Origin: Candolleomyces eurysporus
Lineage: Eukaryota; Basidiomycota; Agaricomycetes; Agaricales; Psathyrellaceae
NCBI GenBank assembly: GCA_027579435.1
Contig: JANBPK010000750.1
Span: 148,222 to 212,221, forward strand
Reading direction: 5' to 3'
DNA: 64,000 bases
The notes below the pieces were generated by a model. It had not been told where the DNA came from, ran no database searches, and saw only the letters and a list, made by a program, of their open reading frames with translations. The position numbers were made by a program, and so were the translations under genes. Shown here piece after piece: positions 51,101 to 62,392 of this stretch (position 1 is the first letter of the stretch; each line of letters begins with the position of its first letter).

Positions 51101-51626
51101 ATCACGTTCCGTTCTCGGCCGCAAGAGCGAACGCTTGCGCAGGACAACTCGATTGGCTAGGTCGGACCTTTTGCTGGGGTTTTCTGATGCTCCACGAGGA
51201 ACCAGAATCAGGCCAATCGATGGCTGAGGCAGAGAGCATCCACCGCGAAGCATCAAGTGGGTCGTCGTCGCTGTCGTCGGTCATGACGCTGCTAAAGCGG
51301 AGCACAGCGGTGGATATCATTTGGCTGGATGATTGGGCGGAAAAAATGGGCGATCTCTCTGGATGAACGAGATATCAATGCCACGCCTTCGATGGGCCTC
51401 GCTGTGGGCAATCAAGGTACGGACAAAGCCAGATCGAACATAAAGAGGAGTGTGGCACCGACGAGTAAGGATCGGAGAGTGATCGGAGTACAACTGGCGG
51501 TGGACAAAGTCCGACATTTAAAGCTCCGCGTAAATTTGGCCATTCCACACGCGTGTGATCGCCCTTACTAGAACCAACTCCAGGCCACTGCGCCAGATCG
51601 TTTCTTTCCCTACCACCACTAGCACC
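48114..51626. promoter_or_regulatory. Long divergent intergenic region, Zn2Cys6 gene / CDC4
   Basis: 3.5 kb between divergent starts at 48113 and 51627, the longest spacer in the right half. No conserved gene was found. It holds an unassigned ORF at 49802-50398 (plus, 198 codons, several CxxC pairs) and small ORFs near 48772 and 50559, all without family support. The length would fit a regulated promoter with long 5' UTRs, but no motif supports this directly. Confidence 0.4.
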
Positions 51627-54584
51627 ATGAGTGCCCAGCAGCGCCCATACCTCGTTTTACAGCCTTCGATAAGCACCACAAAGTACGTCGATTCGTGTCG
51701 CCGCAGGACGTTGCTGACGATAGCCTCCAGAGTTGTCACGACCACCACCACTACCACCACTTACGCGCCTATTCCTTTGCCGTCTCTGCCCCCTCCCGTA
51801 ATCCCAGACGACCCCAAGCTATACCCGCTTCTGAACGCTCAGCTGCCACAGTCCCTGAGGCACTTNCCCCCTCGAATTCCCAAATGGAGCACGCGCTACC
51901 TTTCGCGAAGGAGAGCTTACCGAGGAGGATCTCGAGGAAGAGGATGTCGGTGGATCGGGATGGCAGATGGTGAAGAAGGAGCAGCCGGGAGATGACGTAC
52001 CTGTGGTGGGGCTCGCTGAAGCCGTAGAGCGCTTTGGCAGGAAGCGAGCTCTCAATTCGGACAGCCTGATGGAAGGCGTGGAGGTCACTGGCGGGCCAAA
52101 CTCGTCCATCCCTCCCCCAAGGAAGAAGGCTAGGGCCACGCCTTTGCCACAGATATCCACAGTCAATGCAGCAGCACCCCCTTCGCCTTTGCCCTCGCCG
52201 CATGGCTCACCTCCCCCGGAGACAATATGGCCCTCAGCCCCACCCAGCGGAGCGAGCTCACCATCACCGCAAGCACCGTTGCAGCCCGACCTCGCATTGA
52301 CTACCCTTCTCGCCCTTCCCAACCTCGTCAGCCATTTCACGAATCTGCCACCCCAGTTGCAATCACACTTCCTGTTGACATTGCTGCGGCATTNCCCCCC
52401 TTTCTGTTCTCCGAACCCTGCATTCCGTATTGGCCCCGACACTAGCACGCGACTTTATCACCCTCCTCCCTCCTGAACTTGTCTCCCACATCCTAAGCTA
52501 CCTTCCCTACCCAACCCTAGCTCGGGCTTCGTGCGTTTCCAAGGCATGGAGGGCAATAATCGATTCCGATGCTGTTCTTTGGCGAGATCTTCTGAAGAAC
52601 ACCAAGATCTGGTTCGGAGGCGAATCGGAGGATGCATTTGCAAATTCCATCTATGCTAGACGTCGCCGAGAACTGGCTCTCAATCCCCGACCCGCAAAGG
52701 CTCTGCCTCTGCCCCATCCTTACAAGATTCTCTTCAAGTCGAGGCACTTGACGCGAACCCGTTGGGTTCAGAATCCTGAACCCAAGCACGTCTCGTTCCC
52801 AGCGCATGGGTCCTCGGTTGTCACATGCCTCATCTTCTCGCACGGCCGCATCATCTCTGCTTCGGATGACCACTCGATCAAGGTGTATTCGCCGTCTACT
52901 GGTGAGCAGCTTTTGCAGCTGCAAGGCCATGAAGGAGGTGTTTGGGCTTTGGCGGCGAGCAAGGATACACTTGTCAGCGGCTCCACGGACCGGACTGTCC
53001 GGATTTGGGATCTGAATACGGGAAAGTGCACGCATATTTTTGGTGGGCATACGAGTACTGTTAGGTGTCTTGCGATTGTCAAGCCGGAGTGGGTTGATGT
53101 GGAGGATGAGAATGGCGTTGTTAGGAAGGAGAAGTGGCCGAAACGACCCCTAATCGTTACGGGTAGTCGGGATCACTCGTTGAGGGTTTGGACTCTACCT
53201 CGTCCTGACGAGCCGGAATACAGGTCTTATAATCCGGATGATCACGATGCTGATCCATCTGAAGCATGCGTATGTCGCTCATTTTTTTCATTTAGTTGGT
53301 ATAAAGCTAATCCGACGTTTTACTTATAGGATACGGACGAAAATCCTTACCACCGTTTACACCTTGAAGGCCACGAACATGCTGTTCGTGCACTGGCTGC
53401 ACGGGGAAGAACACTTGTTTCCGGAAGCTACGACTCGACTGTTCGAATTTGGGATATTATCACTGGCGGAGAACCAAAATGGGTGCTCAAAGGGCACAGT
53501 CAAAAAGGTACGTTTTTTAATCGGCATCTGCTTCCGCCAATTGACTAACGATTTCATTACCACCCCAGTCTACAGCGTCGTTCTGGATTTGGGACGCAAC
53601 CAGGCATGTTCTGGGTCGATGGATGGGACAGTCCGGGTGTGGGATCTACGAACGGGTGACTGCAGGCATACTTTGACCGGACACACGTCTCTTGTTGGTC
53701 TTCTTGGACTCTCACCTTCTCACCTCGTTTCTGCTGCTGCCGATTCGACTCTGAGGATTTGGGATCCCGATAGTGGCGAGTTGCAGTTCCCGCTTGCGGC
53801 TCATACGGGTGCCATTACCTGCTTCCAGCATGACGAATTCAAGGTGCTGAGCGGGTCGGATGGGAACCTGAAGATGTGGAATATCAGGGATGGGCAGGTG
53901 GTGAGGGACCTCTTGACGGGTATCACGGGTGTGTGGCAAGTCGTGTTTGAGGGCAGGTGGTGTGTTGCCGCAAGTAATAGGCAGGATACGACGGTTTTGG
54001 ATGTTTGGGACTTTGGGCTAGAGAACGACGAAGATTGGGTTGGGGAACCGCCGAATGGGATATATGATGATGAAGATTTCGAGGAAGACGACGAGGAGGA
54101 TGAAGGGGCGTATAAGATCAAGAGGTTGATGGAGATACAGGACGAGGAAGATGATGAGCAGGAGCAGGCGGATGTGGATGCTATGGATCAGGATTTGGTA
54201 CCATCTGAAACGGAATCTTTGGAGATTGTCGACATGTCTGGAAGTCAGGAGGACTCTGTTATCCCTAGACGAAGTACTGGAAAACGCGCGGAGCCGGACG
54301 GAGATATCGACATCGATGACGACAGTAGAGCCTCGGCAAGCGCTGGAGGCCTGGATTCCGATACCGACACGATGTCGCAGACGGAACCGCGCTGGGAGCC
54401 ACCCTACACACGAGCTTCGTCACCATCCCAGCCAGCACGAAGCAGTCGCCATGCTAGAACAGCCGCTGCTCCCAGCCCTTCACGCCGTCCTTATCTTGCC
54501 TCTGCGAGTTTGTTGCCACCGCCCCAAGATGAGACGCCGACAAGACCCCGGATTCGGAATCCCAATTCCAGAAGGCAACGATAG
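51627..54584 (+). CDS. CDC4: Cdc4/Fbw7-type F-box and WD40 protein
   Basis: Substrate receptor of an SCF ubiquitin ligase that recognises phosphodegrons (in yeast Sic1 and others). The start at 51627 (MSAQQRPYLVLQPSIS) has a good CACC context. The N-terminal region has a poly-Thr run and a nuclear-type basic patch (PPPRKKARATP). The F-box is LLPPELVSHILSYLPYPTLA followed by RASCVSKAWRAIIDSD. The WD40 propeller follows, keeping phosphodegron arginines in GHTSTVRCL, GSRDHS and EHAVRAL. An acidic tail (EEDDEEDEG) and a Ser/Arg-rich C-terminus close the protein. Introns lie at 53270-53329 and 53508-53568, with a possible one at about 51684-51731. Ns at 51866 and 52394 sit beside C runs; ignoring them fuses three frames into one protein. 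A truncated inverted copy lies at 42306-43859. Very secure. Confidence 0.93.
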
Positions 54585-55469
54585 AATTCTTGCGCGTTGT
54601 GTTGTCCTGGATTCCAGTGAGGTTCTCCCTCTTTCTTCGATTTTTCCCTTGTGTGTCCTGTCCCTAATGAACCTGACCCATTNCCCCCTTCACCTCGTCT
54701 TACCTCTCCCGCGCATGCCTCTTCGTTCTGTTGTTGGATGTATATTACTATTACGCACGCTTTCCTCTTGGGCCCGATTTTGCGACGACTGCAATACTAC
54801 ATACGTTCCGCCATGTATCGAATACTCTGTTTTCTCTCTTTTTTTGTTACTGCTATGTCTTACGATTATTCAGTATATGATTGCCGCTGGATTACATACC
54901 ATGTTACGCTTTTTGTTTTCTTAGTACTCTGCAGGGCAAATATAATAATCGCTTTAGAAGATTAGCAAGTCTTATTAGCGCCCAGTCTAGCGTTGTAGCC
55001 ATGTGCGGCGGAGGGACTCTGTTTTATCCAAAGTCGCGACCCACAGTCTCAGAGACGCTCCCGTCCAACCCTTCGAGGTCAGGAGAATGGGTACCGTTCA
55101 GTCATGGGATTGTTGCACACATCTTTGAGCATTCTTAACTATATCTCCCGTGTTCGCAGCTCACTTCGTTTCACAGCAAGACTTATGCCTGGAGGTACCT
55201 AGCCCAGCCTTCGATGCCTCATGTTGTGGGTGCCGTTAAGCGACCGTACAGCACTACTTCGATTCCCGATTGCAGACCCTGCAGTGAGCTCCTATCAGCT
55301 GAGACCCCAACCGCAGCGAGCTCGTGTATAACCCCAAACTTCCTGTGGAGTGTGACCTCACGACTGCGAGCTGAGCTTGCGACGACGACATCTCCTCCGA
55401 CGAGGGTTGTCGTGTTTATGAAAGGCCTTCTCAGCCTCATTTGTCTCGACAATCCTGATCACCCTTTTC
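54585..55469. other. CDC4 3' flank
   Basis: About 880 bp downstream of the CDC4 stop. It is T-rich over the first 350 bp, as expected for a 3' UTR. No gene recognised. Confidence 0.4.
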
Positions 55470-55830
55470 GCAGCGTGAACAGCCTGAGTTGCCACTAGAA
55501 ACGACTTTGCGACAGAACTATGAAATACACATGTTGTCGCAGAAACGTGGCTACCCCTTGTTCTATCCTATGATACCGAAGAACGCCGACGCTGAGCTCA
55601 AACGTGACGACCTTTCCGTTGGCTGGTTCCAGGCTCGCAGCAGCTTGGAGAATTTACTTCTGCTTCAACATCTTCAGCCTCGCGGACCATCCCCGGAACG
55701 CTGAAGTTTATCCCGCCCGCAAGGTAATTTCGCGTCGCAATGTTCCGACTTCGGTTGACTCGTCTGCGGTAAGAACAAAGTCTCAGGCCATGAGTGTATG
55801 GCGATCCTGGGTGCAATTTAATTTCGGATA
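55470..55830 (+). pseudogene. Relic of an Agaricomycete-type hypothetical protein gene
   Basis: The plus strand reads LRQNYEIHMLSQKRGYPLFY, then about 40 codons. One base out of frame it continues FCFNIFSLADHPRN. From memory, this combination of QKRGYPL...P near the N-terminus and a downstream FNI...DHPxN segment is common in a family of Agaricomycete proteins of unknown function. Joining the two parts needs a one-base deletion near 55655, and the rest of the family's sequence is not recognisable. I read this as a decayed, truncated copy. The family link rests on memory only. Confidence 0.35.
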
Positions 55831-56856
55831 GCTACGTACCGATTTTGGTTGACGGTCAGAAGCTCGACGTAAGGCTATTGAGCGCACGACAATCTTTACA
55901 AGCAAGGAGATCTTTGCCAAAAAATGAGTGTTTGAGAAAGGCGGGCAGAGTACGCCTTGCATGCTCAAATCTGGCACAGGAAACATAAATTTAGCACACG
56001 CTGATACATCGTTTTTTAGCTGAATGAATGGAGGCGGATACCCGGAAGCATCATATCGTGCGGGTGTCCAAGTAAAAGTTGTCGACGCAGTTCGGCATTC
56101 TGTATCCTCAGTTGCATGACGTCGACATGCTCCGCATCGTATCGCGGTTTTGCATGAGACGTCTCGCAAAGCGCCCACTCGGTAGGAAAGTACTATCAAT
56201 TCGAATGGACTCATGACCACTATGGATATCTAACAGTTAACGGAAGGCTTGGTTTGGCAGTGATTGGGGAGAACGATTGAGTGGGGATCTGAGTCGGGTG
56301 AAACTCGATGCCGCTGTCATGGCCTAATAGCATCAAGCGAAAGGGAAAAATTTCAAATGAATCTGGGGACGAACACTTCCAAGGCAAATTTCAAAGGCCA
56401 TACGGAGACTTACCATAAGCTAGTATTGGCGAATTCCAGAAACGAGGGATCGATCTGACTTCATAGATAACCTTAGCAAAACTTCCAGTGTTTCAGGTGT
56501 ATTATCGTGCTGGCAGGCCTAAAGACGAAGACGAGAGGATGCGTAGCAATAGTGCATTTTTACTTATGAACGATCACCCCGCACAAGATCTTCATCAGTT
56601 CCTCCGGCGGGGGGTACTTGATCTTCCCCACCTTGTAAGGTAGTAACCTGTTGTTATACTTGCCCACATACCTCGAGAAAGGGCGTCCTTGTCCATGGCC
56701 TCGTTGAGATCGATGTTCGGCGACCAGTGCGATCCTATCGGCCATCTTCCTTTGTTATTTCTAACATCTTTTGGCAGTTAGACGAGCTCTGTCCAAGATC
56801 TCGAGTAGTTCTGAGCCGAATACAGCCATTATTCCACGTCAAACCGAACGACATAA

Positions 56857-57178
56857 TCAAACAACACGCTGTCCAGTGTCCAAGTGTGACTTGCCGTAGA
56901 CACCGCTATGTTCATCAAGAAGGGTGGCTTGTACTGTGAAGAATTTGTTCCATGTCCAGACGGCAGGAAAGAGAAGGACCACAAGCAGGGGTAAGGTTGC
57001 GTCGTTTGCTAGGTNGGGGAACATTGGGCGGGTCGAGTTGGAACCGCGACACGTATAGTCCAGAGTGCACACAGAAGAAGTCTTCGAGGCACTGGGCAGC
57101 ATCAGCGGTCTCTTCGAGCATGATGAGTAGACTGGGAGTTGATGAGTATCGGGGCAGTAGCCACTCCAGAGACGTCAT
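56857..57178 (-). CDS. Small hypothetical protein, doubtful
   Basis: If the N at 57017 (beside a G run) is ignored, as works elsewhere in this window, one uninterrupted frame of about 106 codons appears on the minus strand. It starts MTSLEWLLPRYSSTPSLLIM and ends HLDTGQRVV. It is rich in hydrophobic residues in its second half (LPLLVVLLFPAVW), which could be a membrane segment. A second open frame, 56745-56560 (MADRIALVAEHRSQRG...), might be a following exon, but no certain splice pair links them. No family is recognised, and it lies upstream of UPF1 on the other strand. It may be chance. Confidence 0.25.
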
Positions 57179-57421
57179 TGGAAACCATGAAAAATATGTC
57201 CCGATGCCTGTGCGCCATTAACCACGTCTACACCATACCATTCATCAGCTGAGAAAGTAGATACCTACCTAAAGGCTATTTTTTCAATGTTCTCGTAGCG
57301 CCCAGAAGGCTGTGGGCGTAAGTCCGAGTCAAGTCGAAGCATGGCTTGAACCGGGCTTAGTCATCGTCGAGAACGGTGAGCTCAAAGCTGTTGCCCTTCC
57401 TCTTTACGACCACCATTCACC

Positions 57422-60400
57422 ATGGATTCCTTCGATAACTTCCAATACGATTCAGCGTCTTCGTATGGCGGAATTGGCGTTGTTGACGATACGTCGTCGG
57501 TCTACACCGCCAATACCCAGGATGGCGTCTCGGTCGATATGTCGAGTCTCTCGCTCTCCGAATACAACCCTTCTTCGAGCTCTAATGGGCACAGTCAACA
57601 TTATGCGGCGGACGGCGAGAAGAATGGCGTTCTCGAAGAAGACTTCGATGCTGTTCTGGACGATCTCAAGGATGAGGGTGCGGTTGATTTACCGCCCCAT
57701 GCCTGCAGGTATGATTTGTGGCGCCAATTTTTGATTCTTCTGTTGCTGAACCATTTTTTCTAGTTACTGCGGTATTCACAACCCAGCATCCGTTGTGAAA
57801 TGCCTCATTTGCTCCAAGTGGTTCTGCAATTCGCGTGGAAACACCTCAGCTTCCCATATTGTAAATCATCTTGTTCGTGCCAAACACAAGGAAGTCATCC
57901 TTCACGCCGAAAGTCCTCTGGGAGAAACCACACCAGAATGTTACAACTGTGGTAGCAAGAACGTGTTCATGCTTGGGTTCATTCCGGCCAAGAGCGATAC
58001 CGTCGTCGTTCTTCTCTGCAGGTACGTAATTCGGTTCCCCCGCAAGTGGATGAATTGACTGACTGCGGTTAACAATAGACAGCCATGCGCTGCCATTTCA
58101 AAGGATATCTCTTGGAATGCTGCGTTATGGGCTCCCCTCATTGATGACCGCTCCTTCTTGTCTTGGCTTGTCAAGCCTCCCACTGAACAAGAACAACTTC
58201 GTTCTCGTCAGATCTCTTTCAAGGACATCAACCGTCTCGAAGATATGTGGCGCGAGAACGTTCATGCCACGTTGGAAGACCTGGAGAAGCCTGGAGTTGA
58301 TGATGAACCCCAGCCTATCTTGCCTCGATATGAGGACGCTTACCAATACCAAAATATCTTCGGGCCCCTTGTCAAAATCGAAGCTGACTACGACAAGCGG
58401 CTCAAGGAAAGCCAAACTCAGACAGACATCACAGTCAGATGGGATTTGGGGTTGAATCAAAAGCGAGTCGCGTGGTTCTCCTTGCCAAAGCTGGAGAGCG
58501 GGGAAGTGAGATTGGCCGTTGGAGACGAACTTCGTCTTCGATACCAGGGAGAGTTGCACAAGCCATGGGAAGGCGTCGGCCACGTTATCAAAATTCCCAA
58601 CAGTACGTATTTTTTTTTCCTTCTTCCGCAGTACAGGGCTAACCAATCGCAGATGTCTCTGATGAGATTGGATTGGAGTTACGAAGAACGGAAGGCGTTC
58701 CTTCCGAATGCAATCACAACTTCGCGGCGGATTTCGTCTGGAAATCGACTAGCTTCGATCGGATGCAATTGGCGATGAAAACTTTCGCAATCGACGAGAA
58801 GAGTGTGAGCGGATACATTGTAAGTGCACCGGATTGGATTGCCCTACTGGGTACTGAATTTTCACTAGTATCATAAACTTCTCGGGCATGAAGTCGAATC
58901 ACAAGCCCTCCGGACCCAAATGCCCAAGCGCTTCTCCGCACCCGGGCTTCCAGAACTCAACCACTCCCAGATGTATGCCGTCAAGAGCGTGCTCCAGAAG
59001 CCACTCAGTCTTATCCAAGGGCCGCCTGGTACAGGGAAAACGGTCACATCTGCCTCTATCGTCTATCACTTGGCAAAAATGAACCCGGGTCAAGTTCTTG
59101 TCTGCGCACCTTCAAACGTCGCCGTCGACCAGCTGACCGAGAAGATCCATGCCACGGGCCTCAAGGTTGTACGGCTGACGGCCAAGTCTCGTGAAGCCCT
59201 TGATTCGAGCATCAGCTTCCTGACCTTGCACCAACAAGTGGCCAATAGTACCACACACGTCGAATTGCAGAAGCTGATTCAGCTAAAGAACGAGCAGGGA
59301 GAGCTGAGCAGTAATGATGAGAGGAAATACAAGACGTTGATTAGGCAGTGCGAGAAGGAGATTTTGGGCGCTGCTGATGTTATTTGCTGCACTTGTGTTG
59401 GAGCTGGTGATCCTCGCTTGAGTAAGCTGAGGTTCAGGACGGTACTCATTGATGAAGCTACCCAAGCTGCCGAGCCTGGTATGTGGAAGCATTGCGTTAT
59501 ATCTTAACAAAGCTAACCTTCTCTGTCCTTTAGAATGTATGATTCCTCTTGTTCTCGGATGCAAGCAGGTTGTCCTTGTAGGCGACCATCAGCAACTCGG
59601 TCCAGTCATCATGAACAAGAAGGCTGCTCGAGCAGGCCTGACTCAGTCGCTCTTCGAGCGCCTGGTGCTTCTCGGAAACAGGCCTATCCGACTTCAGGTC
59701 CAGTACCGAATGCACCCTTGCTTGTCCGAGTTCCCTTCGAACATGTTCTATGAAGGCACTCTGCAGAACGGTGTTACCGCTCCTGAGCGCTTGAGGAAGA
59801 ATGTCGACTTCCCTTGGCCGGCCCCAGACACGCCTATGTTCTTCTACCAGAACCTTGGCCAAGAAGAAATTTCGAGCAGTGGCACATCCTTCTTGAACAG
59901 GTGAGTTAATCCCTCGTGAAGGTCTGAAAGTGCGGCGCTAACTAGTTACAGGACTGAAGCTTCAAACGTTGAGAAGATTGTGACCAAGTTCTTCAAGAGT
60001 GGTGTTGTCCCGAACCAAATCGGTGTTATTACACCCTACGAAGGACAACGCTCCTACATTGTGAACTACATGCAGTTCAATGGGTCTTTGAAGAAGGACC
60101 TTTACAAGGAAATCGAAGTTGCCAGCGTCGATGCCTTCCAAGGACGGGAGAAGGATTATATCATCTTGAGTTGTGTCCGGAGCAATGAACATCAAGGCAT
60201 TGGTTTCCTCAACGACCCTCGGCGTCTCAATGTCGCTCTGACCCGAGCCAAGTACGGCGTTGTAATTCTGGGCAATCCCAAGGTTCTCAGCAAGGTGAGG
60301 AAACCGGTTGCAGTTGATGTCTAATTAGATTGCTGATGATCCGCTTTCGATCTAGCATCCCCTGTGGCATTACCTCCTGACCCATTACAAGGAAAAGGAC

Positions 60401-61072
60401 GTTCTTGTCGAAGGCCCTCTCAGTAACCTGCAGCCTAGCATGATCCAATTCAGCAAGCCACGTCGATCAATGATGAAGTCCATGGAATACCGAAGACATG
60501 AAACAAGCGCCAGAGAGTATCTGTCGACTTCGGGAATGCCTGTGGACCGTGAGTGGATCATCGATGCTTCTCCGATCTCGACAAACTGATAGAATTTGAT
60601 TGATCTAGACAACGGCCGTCGTTCTGGCACCCCATCTCGCTTCGATGCCAGCTTCTATCGCGCACACGACTCGCTTGGCTATATCCCGTCTGATGCTCAA
60701 TCTCTTCGCTCCCAGGCGACCTATTCCTCCAACCTGCCTATGTTCAACGCTCCTGGTCCTTATGGACCTGGAATGTCTCGTGGCAATGGTGGAAAGCGTA
60801 GCACGTACAGTTACGCTTCTTCCATCGTTTCCCAAGATGCAGGGCCCAGTGTCACGGATAACAGCAGCGTTGTCGGCAGTAGCCATAACCTGACCTTCTC
60901 CCAGAGCGATCGCCTCCGTCGTCGCTCGTCGTTTGGATCGGCGTCGGTTACTGGCACGAGCGATGTGGGCAGCATCTCCCAGTACGACTACAAGAGTCAG
61001 GATGACGCCAACGACATGGACGATATGAAGTCGCAATATGCTGGGACACAATCCGGTGTGACCGTCTTCTAG
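57422..61072 (+). CDS. UPF1: Upf1/Nam7 RNA helicase, nonsense-mediated mRNA decay
   Basis: Cytoplasmic ATP-dependent 5'-3' helicase central to nonsense-mediated decay. The start [14 protein letters not shown] lies in a CACC context. The N-terminal CH zinc domain has [29 protein letters not shown] and ECYNCGSKN. The 1B/stalk region follows ([18 protein letters not shown]). Superfamily 1 motifs, in order: [70 protein letters not shown] and [13 protein letters not shown]. The C-terminus (60610-61072) is Ser/Gln-rich with six SQ and one TQ dipeptides. About eight introns of 50-60 nt, for example 58818-58868. Roughly 1,070 residues, close to the family norm. Nothing appears broken. Very secure. 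Confidence 0.95.
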
Positions 61073-62392
61073 CAGTCGACGGTTATCACTTCGCTGTCAA
61101 GACCTTCAAGTTTTGCCTGATACAGGATTTGCGAAATTTCTCCGTTCGCGTCGAAAGGCGGCTGATTCGTCGGTCGTCGTGGCTTGACTCCATCATGAGA
61201 AGGCCCATGCGTCCCCTCCCTCATCCCAGGTGGTGACCAGCGGACAGCTTGTGCGTTGCTAACAGCATCGTCCTGCTTGTTATCGCAGGGGACGTTTGTG
61301 GGCCCCTCTCCAACCACCCTCTTGCGNCCCCCCACCCCCATGAACACCCCCAGCTATGGCCCATCGTCCGAGTGAGCGAAGGAGGCGATGGAAAGGAAAA
61401 GACAGATGTTACAGAAATAGGAAAAAGAGCGGTTTGATATGTATGATGCCCCTGAAGAACTCTTGGAAGCCGACGGTGGTATTTCTGCGTTGCCTGGGCG
61501 CTCTCCGACACGAGTGGTTGGCAACCCGATTCCTGACCTTCGGCACTGCTATGTTTAATTTTGCTGTTTAGCTGGTTTTGAGACTGTGTACATAAGATAT
61601 TACAGCACGTTGTGGAGTATAATTTTGCTGAATGCCAACTATCACCGCTCGAAAGGATTGGCAGGTCGAGGTCTATCTGATTTGCCGAGGTGAACGAATT
61701 CATAATCCCATGTGCTAATTATGCCAAGCGTGGTCCCCCCATCACCGCACCGGAGGAAAATGATCCCAAAGTTTGCGACCGGTGTTACCCCTTGCCCTCT
61801 TTTACCGTTTTTCCTTCATCTGCTCTCCCTCCCCCTTCGTTTCCGACGACGAGGCCGCCTTTCTCTGGCCTCTCCAAGCCATACCCAAGTCTAGAAACGG
61901 CGCCGAACGATCTCCGACGTCGTCCGTGGCAGCTCGATTCAGAACCTTGGGCAAGGCGCCGAACACCCTTGTTGTCTCATCTTGGACAAAAGGGTTGATT
62001 TACGACAATTTCGAGGAGGACCCGCGACGAAAGACGGCACAGACAGTGCTTTGAGAGCCCACTGCTTCTACTGCTACGACTCGGACGGATTNGGAATTTT
62101 GGATTTCGGGACGGAAGGTGGATTCAGCGGCCCTCGACTGGGATCAACACGCGCGCTACGGGGAGATCAACAGATTTTATACCACGTACACTGCCCAACT
62201 CCCTATATATCCCATCAGAATACTCTTCTTGCTTCATCTGACGATCTCCCAGACTCGGTACAAGACCACTGAAGAGGCTTTAATACCAAGGACGGACGGA
62301 TAGGCCCCCACCCACCACCTATCCATCGCCACGACACTCTCATCACCCCTACCCACCTCTACATATCCCTGAACGGAACCTATCGGAAAACG
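61073..62392. other. Intergenic, UPF1 3' UTR and next promoter
   Basis: 1.3 kb with no recognised exon. The short ORFs here overlap in several frames and do not show a family. The C-rich stretch just before 62393 (CCCACCCACC near 62308) is typical of pyrimidine-rich fungal core promoters. Confidence 0.4.

Noticed and set aside
51741..51770. ACC-type simple repeat as a regulatory microsatellite
   Set aside because: It is coding and makes the poly-Thr run in the CDC4 N-terminus.
53238..53520. Apparent internal start of CDC4 at 53238
   Set aside because: It is an artefact of reading through introns 53270-53329 and 53508-53568; the propeller continues from the upstream exon.
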